Source: Inhella inkyongensis
GTDB taxonomy: Bacteria > Pseudomonadota > Gammaproteobacteria > Burkholderiales > Burkholderiaceae_C
Direction: 5' to 3'
Assembly (NCBI RefSeq): GCF_005952805.1
Contig: NZ_CP040709.1
Coordinates: 3,472,001 to 3,536,000 of the forward strand
Length of the DNA stretch: 64,000 nt
The stretch's first letter is position 1; every line of letters starts with the position of its first letter. Of this stretch, positions 52,283-61,163 are shown in pieces. Both the position numbers and the translations under genes were made by a program. The notes under the pieces were generated by a model. It worked only from the letters and a program-made list of their open reading frames with translations, ran no database searches and was not told the DNA's origin.

Positions 52283-53050
52283 ATGATGAAACTCACCGAA
52301 CGCATCGATGTCCTGCTGGTCCAGCGCGGTCTGGCGCCCAGTCGCTCGGCCGCGCAGCGGCTGATCGCCGCCGGCGCCGTGCGTTGGTTGGGGCCGCAGG
52401 GCTGGGCAGCACCGAAGAAGGCCGGCGATGAGCTGCCGCTGAAATGCGAGCTGAAGGTGGAGGACGACGCCGAGACCCGCTGGGTCTCGCGCGGCGGACT
52501 CAAGCTCGAAGGCGCGTTCGCCCATTGCGGGCTCCAACCCAGCGGCGTGGCCCTGGATCTGGGTCAAAGCACGGGCGGCTTCAGCGAGGTGCTGCTGGCG
52601 CGCGGGGCCGAGCGAGTGGTCGGCGTGGAGGTCGGTCACACACAACTTCACCCGCGCCTGCGGGGTGACGCGCGCATCGCCACGCTCGAAGGCCTGAATG
52701 CCCGTGAACTGTGCGCCGCAGACCTGGGCGAGCACTTCCCCGCAGAGGGTTTCGACTGGGTGGTCGGCGATCTGAGCTTCATCTCGCTCACGCTCGTGCT
52801 GCCGCAACTGACGGCCCTGCTCAAACCCGGTGCCCGCGCGCTGCTCTTGGTGAAGCCGCAGTTCGAGCTGCAGCCGGCCGACATCGGCAAGGGCGGTCTG
52901 GTGAAAAACGAAGCCAGCTACCCCAAGGTCGAGACCAAACTGCGCGAGGCGGCTACCGCGGCCGGCTTGCACGTTGATGACTACTTCGCCAGCCCGATCG
53001 CGGGCGGCGATGGCAACCGCGAGTTCTTCCTGCTCGCGACCCGCACTTAA
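52283..53050 (+). CDS. tlyA: TlyA-family rRNA 2'-O-methyltransferase / hemolysin-like protein
   Basis: A 255-residue protein with an N-terminal S4 RNA-binding domain (RIDVLLVQRGLAPSRSAAQRLI) and a Rossmann SAM-methyltransferase domain (SRGGLKLEGAFAHCG, ALDLGQSTGGFSEVLLARGA, VVGDLSFISLTLVLPQL, LLVKPQFEL). The K-D-K-E-type residues of 2'-O-ribose methyltransferases are present. Relatives methylate 16S/23S rRNA. ATGATG at the start leaves 52283 or 52286 as initiation. Being a SAM user next to ahcY suits its position. Confidence 0.92.
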   Translation: MMKLTERIDVLLVQRGLAPSRSAAQRLIAAGAVRWLGPQGWAAPKKAGDELPLKCELKVEDDAETRWVSRGGLKLEGAFAHCGLQPSGVALDLGQSTGGFSEVLLARGAERVVGVEVGHTQLHPRLRGDARIATLEGLNARELCAADLGEHFPAEGFDWVVGDLSFISLTLVLPQLTALLKPGARALLLVKPQFELQPADIGKGGLVKNEASYPKVETKLREAATAAGLHVDDYFASPIAGGDGNREFFLLATRT

Positions 53051-53062
53051 GGACCCGCTTTC

Positions 53063-53896
53063 ATGCGCACCCCGGTCAGCTTCGAGTTCTTCCCTCCCAA
53101 CACCCCCGTCGGCCACGACAAGCTGCTGAACCAGGTGGTGCCGGCGCTCGCCGCGCTCAAGCCCGAGTACTTCAGCGTCACCTATGGGGCGGGCGGCGCC
53201 ACACGCGACAAGACCCTGGCCACGGTCAAGGCCATTGCCGCAGCCGGCCATCAGGCCGCCCCCCACCTCTCCTGCATCGGCGCCACGCGGGACTCGCTGC
53301 GCGAGATCCTGGCCGAATACCGCGCCCAGGGCATCCGCCGCGTGGTGGCGCTGCGGGGCGATCTGCCCAGCGGCACGGCCGGCTTGGGCGAGTTCCGTTA
53401 TGCCGAGGAGCTGGTGCGCTTCATTCGCGAGACGGAAGGCCCGGACTGGCAGATCGAGGTCGCGGCCTATCCCGAAACCCATCCGCAGTGCCGCTATGCG
53501 GCCAAGGATGTGCAGCACTTCGCGGCCAAGATGAAGGCCGGTGCGGACGCCGCAATCACGCAATTCTTCTTCAATCCCGAGGCCTACTTCCACTTCGTGG
53601 ACGAGGCGCGCCGCTTGGGCGTCACGCAAGCCATCGTCCCGGGCATCATGCCTTTCCACAACTACCATCGCATTGCCCAGTTCGCGCAGCGCGATGGCAT
53701 CGACATCCCGCGCTGGGTGGCGCTGAAGATGGAGGGATTCATGGACGACACGGCATCGATTCGAGCCTTTGGCCTGGACGTGGTGACGCGGCTTTGCGAG
53801 CGCCTGATTGAAGGCGGTGCGCCCGGCATTCACTTCTACTCGCTGAACCAAAGCGAGCTGACGCTGGAAATCTGCCGCCGCTTGGGCGCGCACTGA
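53063..53896 (+). CDS. metF: Methylenetetrahydrofolate reductase
   Basis: FAD-dependent TIM-barrel enzyme of 277 residues that reduces 5,10-methylene-THF to 5-methyl-THF for methionine synthesis. The protein shows SFEFFPPNTP (catalytic Glu), YFSVTYGAGGATRDKTL, HLSCIGATRD, RRVVALRGDLP, AAYPETHPQ, and DAAITQFFFNPEAYFHFVDE followed by VPGIMPFHNY. It starts 12 bp after tlyA and is followed at 7 bp by a GGDEF-like gene; probably co-transcribed with ahcY-tlyA. Confidence 0.97.
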   Translation: MRTPVSFEFFPPNTPVGHDKLLNQVVPALAALKPEYFSVTYGAGGATRDKTLATVKAIAAAGHQAAPHLSCIGATRDSLREILAEYRAQGIRRVVALRGDLPSGTAGLGEFRYAEELVRFIRETEGPDWQIEVAAYPETHPQCRYAAKDVQHFAAKMKAGADAAITQFFFNPEAYFHFVDEARRLGVTQAIVPGIMPFHNYHRIAQFAQRDGIDIPRWVALKMEGFMDDTASIRAFGLDVVTRLCERLIEGGAPGIHFYSLNQSELTLEICRRLGAH

Positions 53897-53903
53897 CGCC
53901 CCC

Positions 53904-55157
53904 ATGCTGAGCAGCCTGCTCCTGATCGCGCTGGGCATCGGGCTTTTCGGCCTGTGCTTGCTGGCCCTCAGCCTGCGCCAGCCCCTGGGCCTGGCGCCCT
54001 TGATGCTTGTGATGGGCGCGCTGGAAGGGCTGAAGGCCTATGTGCTGACGGGCACCTTGGTCGAGATTCCGCTGATCGGCGCAGTGCGGGTGGGTTCAGT
54101 GGTCAGCTATATGAATGCGCTGACGGTGGTGCAGGTGCTCTATCTGCGCTGCGGCCTGGGCGCAGCACGCCAGCTGGCCTGGACCCTGGTGTGCGTGGCC
54201 GCCGCCTTGGCGGGCGTGAACGTGCTGGTGGCGGCCCTGTTGGGGCAGCCCGGCGTGCAGTCACCCTTGGCGGCGCAACAACTGCTGGCCAGTGGGTGGA
54301 TCGAATTGGTGGGCAACAGCCTCTTGCTCGGCGGCCTGCTGGCCAGCGTGTTGATCGTCAATGCGCTGCAGCCGCTGGGGCGCTGGCTCGGCCTGCTGAT
54401 CACGCTGCTGCTGGTGGCCAGCGCCGACACCCTGCTCTTTTCCCTGCTGGCCTTCGGCCCCGACGCCCTGACCCGCAGCAACTTGCTGCCCGCCCTGGCC
54501 GGCAAGGCCGTGATGGCCCTGGTGTTCGCCACCCTGGCCTATGCCTATCTGCGGGCCGCGCAGACGCGCCGCGAGATGGGCTCCAGCGGCGCCCTGGTGG
54601 GCCGGGACCTGTGGGCGGCCCTGTCGTTTCGCGCACCGCTGGCCGAGATGGAACAGCAGTTGCAGACCGACCCGATCAGCGGCGCACTCAACGACCGCTA
54701 CCTGGACCAGACCTTGCCGGAACTGTTGCACCTGGACCAATTGCGTGGCGTGCCCACCAGCCTCGCGCATCTGCGCCTCGTGAACCTGGCCGACATCCGT
54801 CAGACTTTGGGCGAGCGGGCCGCCGAGTTGGCGCTGCGCCACGCCGCCGACACCTTGCGAGCTGCCCTGCGCCACAACGACGTGGTGCTGCGCCGCGGTC
54901 CGGCCGACTTCCTGGTGGTGTTGCCGGGCACCCCGCCTCAAGATGCCCTGCAGATCGCGGAGCAAATGCGCGACAGCCTGATCAACAAGCCCCTGGAGCT
55001 GGCCGACGGGCAGAAGCGCCCATTGATGGCTCGGGTGGGTCTGGCTGCGGCGCCCGCCGATGGCGATGCCTTGCGCACCTTGCTGCTGGCCGCTGCGCGC
55101 CGGCTGGCCCTGAGCAGCCCGACCGAGCCGGTGGTAGGGTGGCTCACACGCTCCTGA
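53904..55157 (+). CDS. Membrane protein with degenerate GGDEF-like domain
   Basis: A 417-residue protein with about seven N-terminal hydrophobic helices (residues 1-215) and a cytoplasmic domain that follows the GGDEF fold (TDPISGALNDRYLDQTLPEL, LAHLRLVNLADIRQTLGE, ALRHAADTLRAAL) but has RRGPADFLVVLPG where the GG(D/E)EF loop should be. It is therefore unlikely to make c-di-GMP and may be a receptor or regulator. It starts 7 bp after metF, an unexpected neighbour for it. Confidence 0.75.
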   Translation: MLSSLLLIALGIGLFGLCLLALSLRQPLGLAPLMLVMGALEGLKAYVLTGTLVEIPLIGAVRVGSVVSYMNALTVVQVLYLRCGLGAARQLAWTLVCVAAALAGVNVLVAALLGQPGVQSPLAAQQLLASGWIELVGNSLLLGGLLASVLIVNALQPLGRWLGLLITLLLVASADTLLFSLLAFGPDALTRSNLLPALAGKAVMALVFATLAYAYLRAAQTRREMGSSGALVGRDLWAALSFRAPLAEMEQQLQTDPISGALNDRYLDQTLPELLHLDQLRGVPTSLAHLRLVNLADIRQTLGERAAELALRHAADTLRAALRHNDVVLRRGPADFLVVLPGTPPQDALQIAEQMRDSLINKPLELADGQKRPLMARVGLAAAPADGDALRTLLLAAARRLALSSPTEPVVGWLTRS

Positions 55158-55240
55158 GATCCCAACCCGCGCGCCACCAGCGGCCGTAAAGAAGCGCAAA
55201 GGGCCCCGAGCAGGCGCAGCAGGAGGGGACACTCGCGGCC

Positions 55241-57421
55241 ATGTCGCGCTTGTTCCTCATCCTCCTGCTGCCGACCTCGCTGTTCGCACAGGTTCAGCCC
55301 CCGACCCCGCCCGCCTCGGCGGCCCAGCTCGACAAGGTCGAGGTCAGCGGCCAAGCTACCGACGAGAGCCGACGCCGTGCCAGCACGGCCAGCAAGATCG
55401 TCATCAGCCGCGAGGATCTGCTGCGCTTTGGCGACGGCAATCTGGTCGACCTGATGCGCCGCCTGCCCGGCGTCACCCCAGGCGGCCGCCCGGGGCGCGG
55501 GGGCGAGATCCGCATGCGCGGCATGGGCGGGGGCTTCACGCAGATCCTGGTGGACGGCGAGCGCATGCCGCCGGGCTTTGCCATCGACCAGATTCCGCCC
55601 GAGCAGGTCGAGCGCATCGAGATCCAGCGCGCCCCCACCGCCGAGACCGGCGCCCGTGCCGTGGCCGGCACGATCAACATCATCCTGCGCGAACCCCTGG
55701 CGCGGCAGCTGCACGAGGCGCGCCTGAGCGTGGGCGGCGACCATGGCGCACCGCAAGCCAATATCAGTTGGACGCGCAACGACAGCCTGGGCCCCGGTCT
55801 CAACTATTCGCTGACCGCCGTGGCCAATCACCAGGAGCGGGGTGACGACATCAACACCCGTCAGATCGGTCCGGGCGGCACCAATGGCCAAATCATCAGC
55901 CGCACCCTGGGCAGCAGCCAGGAGCGGCGTGACAGCGTCAACCTCAATGGCCGCCTGTTGTGGCGCCTGGGCGAGGGCGAGCAACTCACGCTCATGCCTT
56001 TTCTGGTGCTGGGCCGTGGCCGCAGCAGCAGTGACTTCAACGAGCAGGTGGTGGACCGATACGACACGGTTCACAGCGACGGCCAGGGCGACTCACGCAC
56101 CCTGCGCCTGGGCGGCAACTACCAAAAACGCCTGGCCGAATTCACCCGACTGGAACTGCGCGGCCACGGCGGTCGCACGCAACAGAGCAGCGACAGCTCG
56201 CGCCAGGAGCGGCGGCTGGGCAGCCTGGTGCGCACGCAAGACGATCACAGCGAGACCCGTGACGACAACCTGCATCTGACGACCAAGCTCAGCCACCAAA
56301 CCGCCGCCGAACACAGCTGGGTCAGTGGCCTCGAGCTGGAGGCCGGCCGACGCGACAACCAGCGCCGCACCTTGGAGAACGGCGCCCCCAAGCCCGGCCT
56401 GGCCGACTTCGGCGAAGACCTGCAGGCCAGCACCCGCCGCCTGGCCCTCTACACCCAGGACGAGTGGCAGGCCAGCCCGCAATGGAATCTGCACGCCGGC
56501 CTGCGTTGGGAGGGCATTGAGAGCCGCGGCGACGGCGGCCCGCTGGTGGGGGCGGTGCGCAATCGCAGTGAAGTGCTGTCGCCCCTGCTGCACGCGCTGT
56601 GGAAGCCGGACCCAAAGAGTCGCGATCAGCTGCGCATGAGCCTGACGCGCAGCTACCGCGGCGCCAACCTGAACGACCTGATCGCGCGGCCCGCCATCAA
56701 CAACCAATTCCCCAGCGGCCCCAACACCGAGCTCACCCCCGACCGCGCCGGCAACCCGTCGCTGCGCCCCGAGCTGGCCACCGGACTGGAACTGGGCTGG
56801 GAGCACTACCTGAGCAAGGGCGGCCTGCTCTCGGCCAATCTGTTCACACGCCAGATTCAGGGCCTGATTCGCTCGGTGATCGCACTCGAAACCGTCAGCT
56901 GGGACAGCAGCCCGCGCTTTGTGGCCCGCCCGCGCAACCTCAGCGACGCGCGCACCGCAGGTCTGGAGCTGGAGGCCAAGGCCCGCCTCGATGAGCTGTG
57001 GCCTGCACTGCCCAACACGCCGCTGCAATTGCGCGCCAACCTCAGCCTCTTCACCTCGCAGGTGGAGGGTATCGAAGGACCACACAACCGCATCGACGCC
57101 CAACCACGCTTCAGCGCCAATCTGGGCGCCGACTACCGCCAAGGCGCGTGGAGCCTGGGGGCCAACTGGAGCTATGTGCCGACGATCTGGATCCAGCAGA
57201 CCGAGACCCTGCAGGTGCGCAGCAGCCCGCGCTCGGTCATCGACGCCTATCTGCAATGGACGGTGGATCGAACCTTGAGCTGGCGCCTCGGGCTGGCCAA
57301 TCTGAGCCGACTCGACACCTTCAACGAAACCCTGATCGAGTCCGCCGCCGGCACCCAGCAAAGTGAAAGCCGGCAGCGCAGCTTCACGACCTGGACGCTG
57401 CGGGCGGAGATGCGGTTCTAA
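55241..57421 (+). CDS. TonB-dependent receptor
   Basis: Outer-membrane receptor of 726 residues: signal peptide (MSRLFLILLLPTSLFA), plug domain (VEVSGQATDESRRRASTAS, GNLVDLMRRLPGVT, GGEIRMRGMGGGFTQILVDG, VERIEIQRAPTAETGARAVA, GTINIILRE) and a large barrel ending with WTLRAEMRF. The length and plug style suit receptors of the CirA/FepA-like or plug-plus-outer-membrane-beta-barrel group, but the ligand is unknown; no siderophore genes are adjacent. Its stop overlaps that of the convergent pepQ gene (CTAA at 57418-57421). Confidence 0.9.
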   Translation: MSRLFLILLLPTSLFAQVQPPTPPASAAQLDKVEVSGQATDESRRRASTASKIVISREDLLRFGDGNLVDLMRRLPGVTPGGRPGRGGEIRMRGMGGGFTQILVDGERMPPGFAIDQIPPEQVERIEIQRAPTAETGARAVAGTINIILREPLARQLHEARLSVGGDHGAPQANISWTRNDSLGPGLNYSLTAVANHQERGDDINTRQIGPGGTNGQIISRTLGSSQERRDSVNLNGRLLWRLGEGEQLTLMPFLVLGRGRSSSDFNEQVVDRYDTVHSDGQGDSRTLRLGGNYQKRLAEFTRLELRGHGGRTQQSSDSSRQERRLGSLVRTQDDHSETRDDNLHLTTKLSHQTAAEHSWVSGLELEAGRRDNQRRTLENGAPKPGLADFGEDLQASTRRLALYTQDEWQASPQWNLHAGLRWEGIESRGDGGPLVGAVRNRSEVLSPLLHALWKPDPKSRDQLRMSLTRSYRGANLNDLIARPAINNQFPSGPNTELTPDRAGNPSLRPELATGLELGWEHYLSKGGLLSANLFTRQIQGLIRSVIALETVSWDSSPRFVARPRNLSDARTAGLELEAKARLDELWPALPNTPLQLRANLSLFTSQVEGIEGPHNRIDAQPRFSANLGADYRQGAWSLGANWSYVPTIWIQQTETLQVRSSPRSVIDAYLQWTVDRTLSWRLGLANLSRLDTFNETLIESAAGTQQSESRQRSFTTWTLRAEMRF

Positions 57422-58788
57422 GCACCCAGCGCCGCAAAGGCCTCGCGACTCAAGTTCTCCGGGGCGCCGCCAGCGCGGCAGACCACATCGTCTTCGATGC
57501 GGATGCCGCCAAAGGGCTTCAAGGCCTCCACCCGCGCCCAGTCCACATGGGCGGCCAAGGGGCCGGCCTGCAGCTCGCGCAGCAGCATGGGGATGAAATA
57601 CAGACCGGGCTCGATGGTCACCACCATGCCCGGCTCCAGATGACGGGTCAGGCGCAGATAGGGGTGACCCGCCGGGCGCTCACGGCGCCCACCCTGGGCG
57701 TCGATCTGCAGTCCGGCGATGTCGTGCACCTGAATGCCGAGCAGATGGCCGACACCATGGGGGAAGAAGGCACGCGTGGCGCCCTGTGCCACGGCCGCTT
57801 CAGCGCTCAGGCCCTTGAGCAAACCCTGCTCGATCAACAGCGCGGCGATGCGGCGATGCGCGTCCAGATGAATCGCCACGTAGTCGCTGCCGGCGCGCAC
57901 CTGATCCACCAGGGCCAGTTCCAACGCCTCCATGCCCGTCAACAGGGTTTCAAAGTCTTCACGCGCCCGGCCAGCTGCGGCTTGCGGGTGCAGCCAGGTG
58001 CGGGTGATGTCGCTGGCATAGCCGGCGCATTGAGCGCCGGCATCAATCAACAGCGTGCTCGGCTGGGCCGGCGGCTCGCGGTCCTGGAACTGCCAGTGCA
58101 GCACCGCCGCGTGCGCGCTTAAGGCCACGATATTGCCGTAGGGCAGCTCGCGTTCCGCCTGGCCGCTGGCGGCCAGATAGGCGCCATGGATGTCGGCCTC
58201 GGAGCCACCCGCCTCAAAGGCCGCCCGCGCCGCCAGATGACCGAGTGCGGCGCGCCGACTGGCCGCGCGCATCAGCTGCAGTTCGTACTCCGTCTTGACG
58301 CCGCGCGCGAAGTGCAGCGCCGCCAGCAAGGGCTCGGGGTTGTGCGCGCCGGAGAAGCCCGGCGGCAACGCATCGGCCTCGGCGATCCAAGCCGGCCGAT
58401 GCGCGGCGGCGTCGCGCAGCTGCTGCGCCGCCTGCTCCGGCGTGCGCACCACCACGATCTCAAACGCATCGACCCAATAACCGGCAGGGGCAGCCGGCAC
58501 CGCATGCCAGTAGTCCTCGGCCTGCAGATAGATCAGCAAGGGCTTGGCGGCGGGCCGCACCAGCACCCAGCTGCCCGGGTGCTGGGTCAGCGGCGCCCAG
58601 TGCACAAAGTGCGGGTTGGGCTGAAAGCTGTAGGGCCGGTCGTCCAGAAAGGCGAACTTCTCGACCCCCGCCGCGATGGCCAGGGCGTCATAGCCTTGCG
58701 CGGCCATCAGGCCTTCACAACGCTGCTGCAGGGCCTGAATGTGCGCGGCAAACAGCGCGCCGAGATCGGAGTGAATGGGCAGGTGCAT
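57418..58788 (-). CDS. pepQ: Xaa-Pro dipeptidase
   Basis: M24-family metallopeptidase of 456 residues that cleaves Xaa-Pro dipeptides. The two-metal site ligands appear in LLIDAGAQCAGYASDITRTW (two Asp), FFPHGVGHLLGIQVHD (His), VVTIEPGLYFIP (Glu) and GGIRIEDDVV (Glu). The N-terminal domain is of the prolidase type. The ATG at 58788 gives MHLPIHSDLGALF; a start 22 codons upstream is open but unsupported. The gene follows the cyclo-ligase gene by 40 bp on the same strand. Confidence 0.92.
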   Translation of the reverse strand: MHLPIHSDLGALFAAHIQALQQRCEGLMAAQGYDALAIAAGVEKFAFLDDRPYSFQPNPHFVHWAPLTQHPGSWVLVRPAAKPLLIYLQAEDYWHAVPAAPAGYWVDAFEIVVVRTPEQAAQQLRDAAAHRPAWIAEADALPPGFSGAHNPEPLLAALHFARGVKTEYELQLMRAASRRAALGHLAARAAFEAGGSEADIHGAYLAASGQAERELPYGNIVALSAHAAVLHWQFQDREPPAQPSTLLIDAGAQCAGYASDITRTWLHPQAAAGRAREDFETLLTGMEALELALVDQVRAGSDYVAIHLDAHRRIAALLIEQGLLKGLSAEAAVAQGATRAFFPHGVGHLLGIQVHDIAGLQIDAQGGRRERPAGHPYLRLTRHLEPGMVVTIEPGLYFIPMLLRELQAGPLAAHVDWARVEALKPFGGIRIEDDVVCRAGGAPENLSREAFAALGA

Positions 58789-58828
58789 GGCCCCATTGTG
58801 GCCAGGGCTGTGCGCCCGGAAACGCGAA

Positions 58829-59413
58829 TCAAGCGCCCCAGACCTGCCCTTCATCGGTCAGGATGGCGTCCAAGGGGCGGTCCTCGGGCCCGGCCTGCAA
58901 GCCCGGCACCCAGCTCACGCTATAGGCCAGCCCGCAGGTAAAGGGATGCGGCTGGCGCTCGCGAAGGGTGCGGTCGACAAAGCCGCCGCCATAACCCACC
59001 CGCAGGCCGCCGGCGCCGTAGCCCAGGCAGGGCACGAGGATGAGTTCGGGCTCAAACTGCTCGGTCTCCTTGGGCTTCAGGATGCCAAAGGCGTCTTCTT
59101 CCATCGGGCAGCCGGGGTACCAGACGTGGTAGCTGAGCAAGCCGGTGTCACGGTGCTTGACGGGCAAGCCGATGCGACGTTCCGGGTGGTCCTCGCCCCA
59201 GCGGTAGAGCGAGGGCAAGGGGTCGAACTCGCCCTTGATGGGCCAGTAGGCGCCGATGCGCAGCTCGGTGCGCTGCAGCAACCACACCCGCAGCACCTCC
59301 TGCAGGCGAATGGCGCGCTCGTGGCGGTCGGGCAGCTCTTGCCGCAGTTCGATCAGCACCTCGCGCAGCGCGCTGCGGCCGTGCGAATTCGGAGACGCAC
59401 AATCAATGCTCAT
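58829..59413 (-). CDS. 5-formyltetrahydrofolate cyclo-ligase (copy 1)
   Basis: A 194-residue enzyme of the MTHFS family that converts 5-formyl-THF to 5,10-methenyl-THF with ATP. The protein shows RIGAYWPIKGEFDPLPSL, the substrate loop LILVPCLGYGAGGLRVGYG and GGGFVDRTL, with the Gly-rich ATP-binding loop. A second gene of the same family lies at 62521-63072. The ATG at 59413 (MSIDCASP) is preferred to one 7 codons earlier. It is divergent from the TfoX-like gene. Confidence 0.92.
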   Translation of the reverse strand: MSIDCASPNSHGRSALREVLIELRQELPDRHERAIRLQEVLRVWLLQRTELRIGAYWPIKGEFDPLPSLYRWGEDHPERRIGLPVKHRDTGLLSYHVWYPGCPMEEDAFGILKPKETEQFEPELILVPCLGYGAGGLRVGYGGGFVDRTLRERQPHPFTCGLAYSVSWVPGLQAGPEDRPLDAILTDEGQVWGA

Positions 59414-59452
59414 GCCCCGGATTGTGATCACCATTCGAGATCACCTTTCTTA

Positions 59453-59833
59453 ATGACCCAACCCACCGACCCCTTCGCACAACACTGCCAGGAGCTGCTG
59501 CAGCCCCTGGGGCCGACGCGGGCGCGGCGCATGTTTGGCGGCGTGGGGCTGTATGTGGACGAGCTCTTCATCGCCTTGATCGCGTTCGATCGGCTCTATC
59601 TGAAGGTCAGCGAGACCCACCGGGCGGCCTTCGAAGCCGCCGGCTGCGAGCGCTTTGTCTACCCGATGAAGGACGGCAGCACGGCCAGCCTGAACTACTA
59701 CACGGCGCCCGAAGTAGCGATGGAGTCGCCCGCCGAGATGCAGCCCTGGGCGCGCCGGGCGATGGAGGCCGCGCTGCAGGCGCGGGCGGCCAAACCGCCG
59801 GCCAAATCCGTGCCCAGGAAGCGCAAAGCATGA
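59453..59833 (+). CDS. TfoX N-terminal-domain (Sxy-like) protein
   Basis: A 126-residue protein of the TfoX_N family: LLQPLGPTRARRMFGGVGLY, DELFIALIAFDRLYLKVSE, FVYPMKDGSTASLNYYTAPE, ending in a basic tail (KPPAKSVPRKRKA). TfoX in gammaproteobacteria promotes competence gene expression; the isolated domain is common elsewhere and its role there is unknown. It overlaps the next GNAT gene by 4 bases. Confidence 0.85.
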   Translation: MTQPTDPFAQHCQELLQPLGPTRARRMFGGVGLYVDELFIALIAFDRLYLKVSETHRAAFEAAGCERFVYPMKDGSTASLNYYTAPEVAMESPAEMQPWARRAMEAALQARAAKPPAKSVPRKRKA

Positions 59834-60255
59834 CCAGGATTCGCCGGGCTGAACCCCAGGACGCCACGGCGCTTCAAGCGCTCTACGCCCGATGCATCGC
59901 TCAAGCCGACTGGCTGCCGGAGGCCGCGCGCCAGGCGCCCAACTTCGCGGCCGTTTCCGTGGGCGAGACGGTGCTGGTGGCCGAAGGCCGGGACGGCGCC
60001 CTGCTAGGCCTGGTGTCCGTGCAGCCGGACGACCCCTTTGTGCACCACCTCTATGTGGACCCGCAGGCCCAGGGGCTTGGCCTGGGCCGCGCGCTACTGG
60101 CGGCCCTGGACCCGTTGTTGCCCAAGCCTTGGCGGCTCAAATGCGTGGCCCGCAACCGCCAAGCCTTGCGCTTCTATGCCCGCGAGGGCTGGCAGGAAGA
60201 AGGGCGTGGCGAATCCAGTGATGGGCCCTATCTGCTGCTGCGCAAGAACGGCTAG
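59830..60255 (+). CDS. GNAT-family N-acetyltransferase
   Basis: A 141-residue acetyltransferase: TRIRRAEPQDATALQALYAR at the N-terminus, HHLYVDPQAQGLGLGRALLA (acetyl-CoA loop) and RNRQALRFYAREGWQEEGR (motif B). The substrate is unknown. The ATG overlaps the TfoX-like stop (ATGA). Its TAG stop (60253-60255) lies in the left end of the MITE-like element at 60252-60505. Confidence 0.9.
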   Translation: MTRIRRAEPQDATALQALYARCIAQADWLPEAARQAPNFAAVSVGETVLVAEGRDGALLGLVSVQPDDPFVHHLYVDPQAQGLGLGRALLAALDPLLPKPWRLKCVARNRQALRFYAREGWQEEGRGESSDGPYLLLRKNG

Positions 60256-60505
60256 GGCCCGTTCACACTAATGGAGGCCGGCGCGTTGCCGTCCAGAAAG
60301 GGCGCCAACGCGGCGCGAAGAGAAGCTGGGGCTGTGGCCTTGCAGGCCGCGCAGGGCCAGAGGCCCTGCTCTTTGTGAGGCAGCTCGGGCCCTCAGGGCC
60401 CAAGCTGTCCACACAAAGCCCCAGCGAGCTTCGCAACAAAGTAGGCGCCCTTTTCTGGTGGCAACCCGGAGGGAAAGGGCCTGGCCTAGTGTGAACGGGC
60501 CCTAG
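60252..60505. mobile_element. MITE-like foldback element with CTAG target duplication
   Basis: Perfect 19-bp inverted ends: CTAGGGCCCGTTCACACTA at 60252-60270 and its reverse complement at 60487-60505. Removing the outer CTAG as a 4-bp target duplication leaves 246 bp starting and ending in GGGCCC...; CTAG fits the YTAR target of IS5-family elements, whose ends often resemble this sequence. Further inside, CCAGAAAGGGCGCC (about 60293) pairs with GGCGCCCTTTTCTGG (about 60447), so most of the element can fold back on itself. No transposase is encoded. The two flanking genes end within its tips. Confidence 0.85.
60338..60370 (+). repeat. Structured repeat (copy 2) inside the MITE-like element
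   Basis: CCTTGCAGGCCGCGC followed by the hairpin GCAGGGCC-aga-GGCCCTGC. It corresponds to 6761-6793, with changes on both sides of the stem that keep the pairing. Confidence 0.6.
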
Positions 60506-60825
60506 ACCGAGCCCTCGCGCTCCACCACCAGCACCCGCGCCACACCCTGCGGATGGGCCACATGCTCGCAGCCTTCCCGGGCGTGGAAGATGTCGCCGGG
60601 CTGCAGCCAATGCACCTGCTCGACGCCCTGTTCCCGCACCTTCATGCACACCTGACCGTCGAGCACGACGAACACTTCTTCGCCGTCATTGACGTGCCAG
60701 ATGTAGGGCGAGTCCGTCCAGTGCAGGCGCACCGTCACGCCATCCAGTTCCGCCACCGGCAGCGCCCCCCAGGCGCGCTCCGCCTGGAACTCTGCGCTGC
60801 GGATCACCCGCGCGCTTGCGCTCAC
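60502..60825 (-). CDS. Cupin-domain protein
   Basis: A 107-residue single-cupin protein: WHVNDGEEVFVVLDGQVCMK with metal-ligand His and Glu, and QPGDIFHAREGCEHVAHPQG with the second motif. The function may be sensing or small-molecule isomerisation but is not known. The start is a GTG at 60825 that overlaps the DUF2917 stop (GTGA). Its TAG stop lies inside the right tip of the MITE-like element. It is transcribed with the DUF2917 gene and away from the LysR gene. Confidence 0.85.
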   Translation of the reverse strand: MSASARVIRSAEFQAERAWGALPVAELDGVTVRLHWTDSPYIWHVNDGEEVFVVLDGQVCMKVREQGVEQVHWLQPGDIFHAREGCEHVAHPQGVARVLVVEREGSV

Positions 60826-61070
60826 AGTGATTCCGCCAGCAGAAAGTCGCTGGGCTGCAAGGCCTCGATCAACACACTCTGCCCAGGCTCCAGGCGCAGC
60901 GTTTGCCCGCGCTCCAGCACGAAGTCCTGCGCCGGCGCGTCCAGCCGGCCCGCACCCGTCAACCACAGACGCCCGGACTGCACGGCCAGGGTCTGCGCCT
61001 GGTGAACCCGGTGGTTCACGACCTGCCGGGTCTGCAGCGCCCAGGATGATTGATTTGCATTGGTGATCAT
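60822..61070 (-). CDS. DUF2917-family protein
   Basis: An 82-residue protein with the DUF2917 pattern: LQTRQVVNHRVHQAQTLAVQ, SGRLWLTGAGRLDAPAQDFV, LERGQTLRLEPGQSVLIEAL. It is cupin-like in length and beta-rich. AAGGAGG lies 7 bases before the ATG at 61070. It is coupled to the cupin gene and divergent from the LysR gene, a common setting for this family. Function unknown. Confidence 0.88.
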   Translation of the reverse strand: MITNANQSSWALQTRQVVNHRVHQAQTLAVQSGRLWLTGAGRLDAPAQDFVLERGQTLRLEPGQSVLIEALQPSDFLLAESL

Positions 61071-61163
61071 TTGTCGGCCTCCTTGTTTGCCTGGTACGCA
61101 TTTTTCTCAAGTAGAGATCGACGGTCCAATCAAAAGGGCGCGACCTATTGATAAGCTTTGAGA

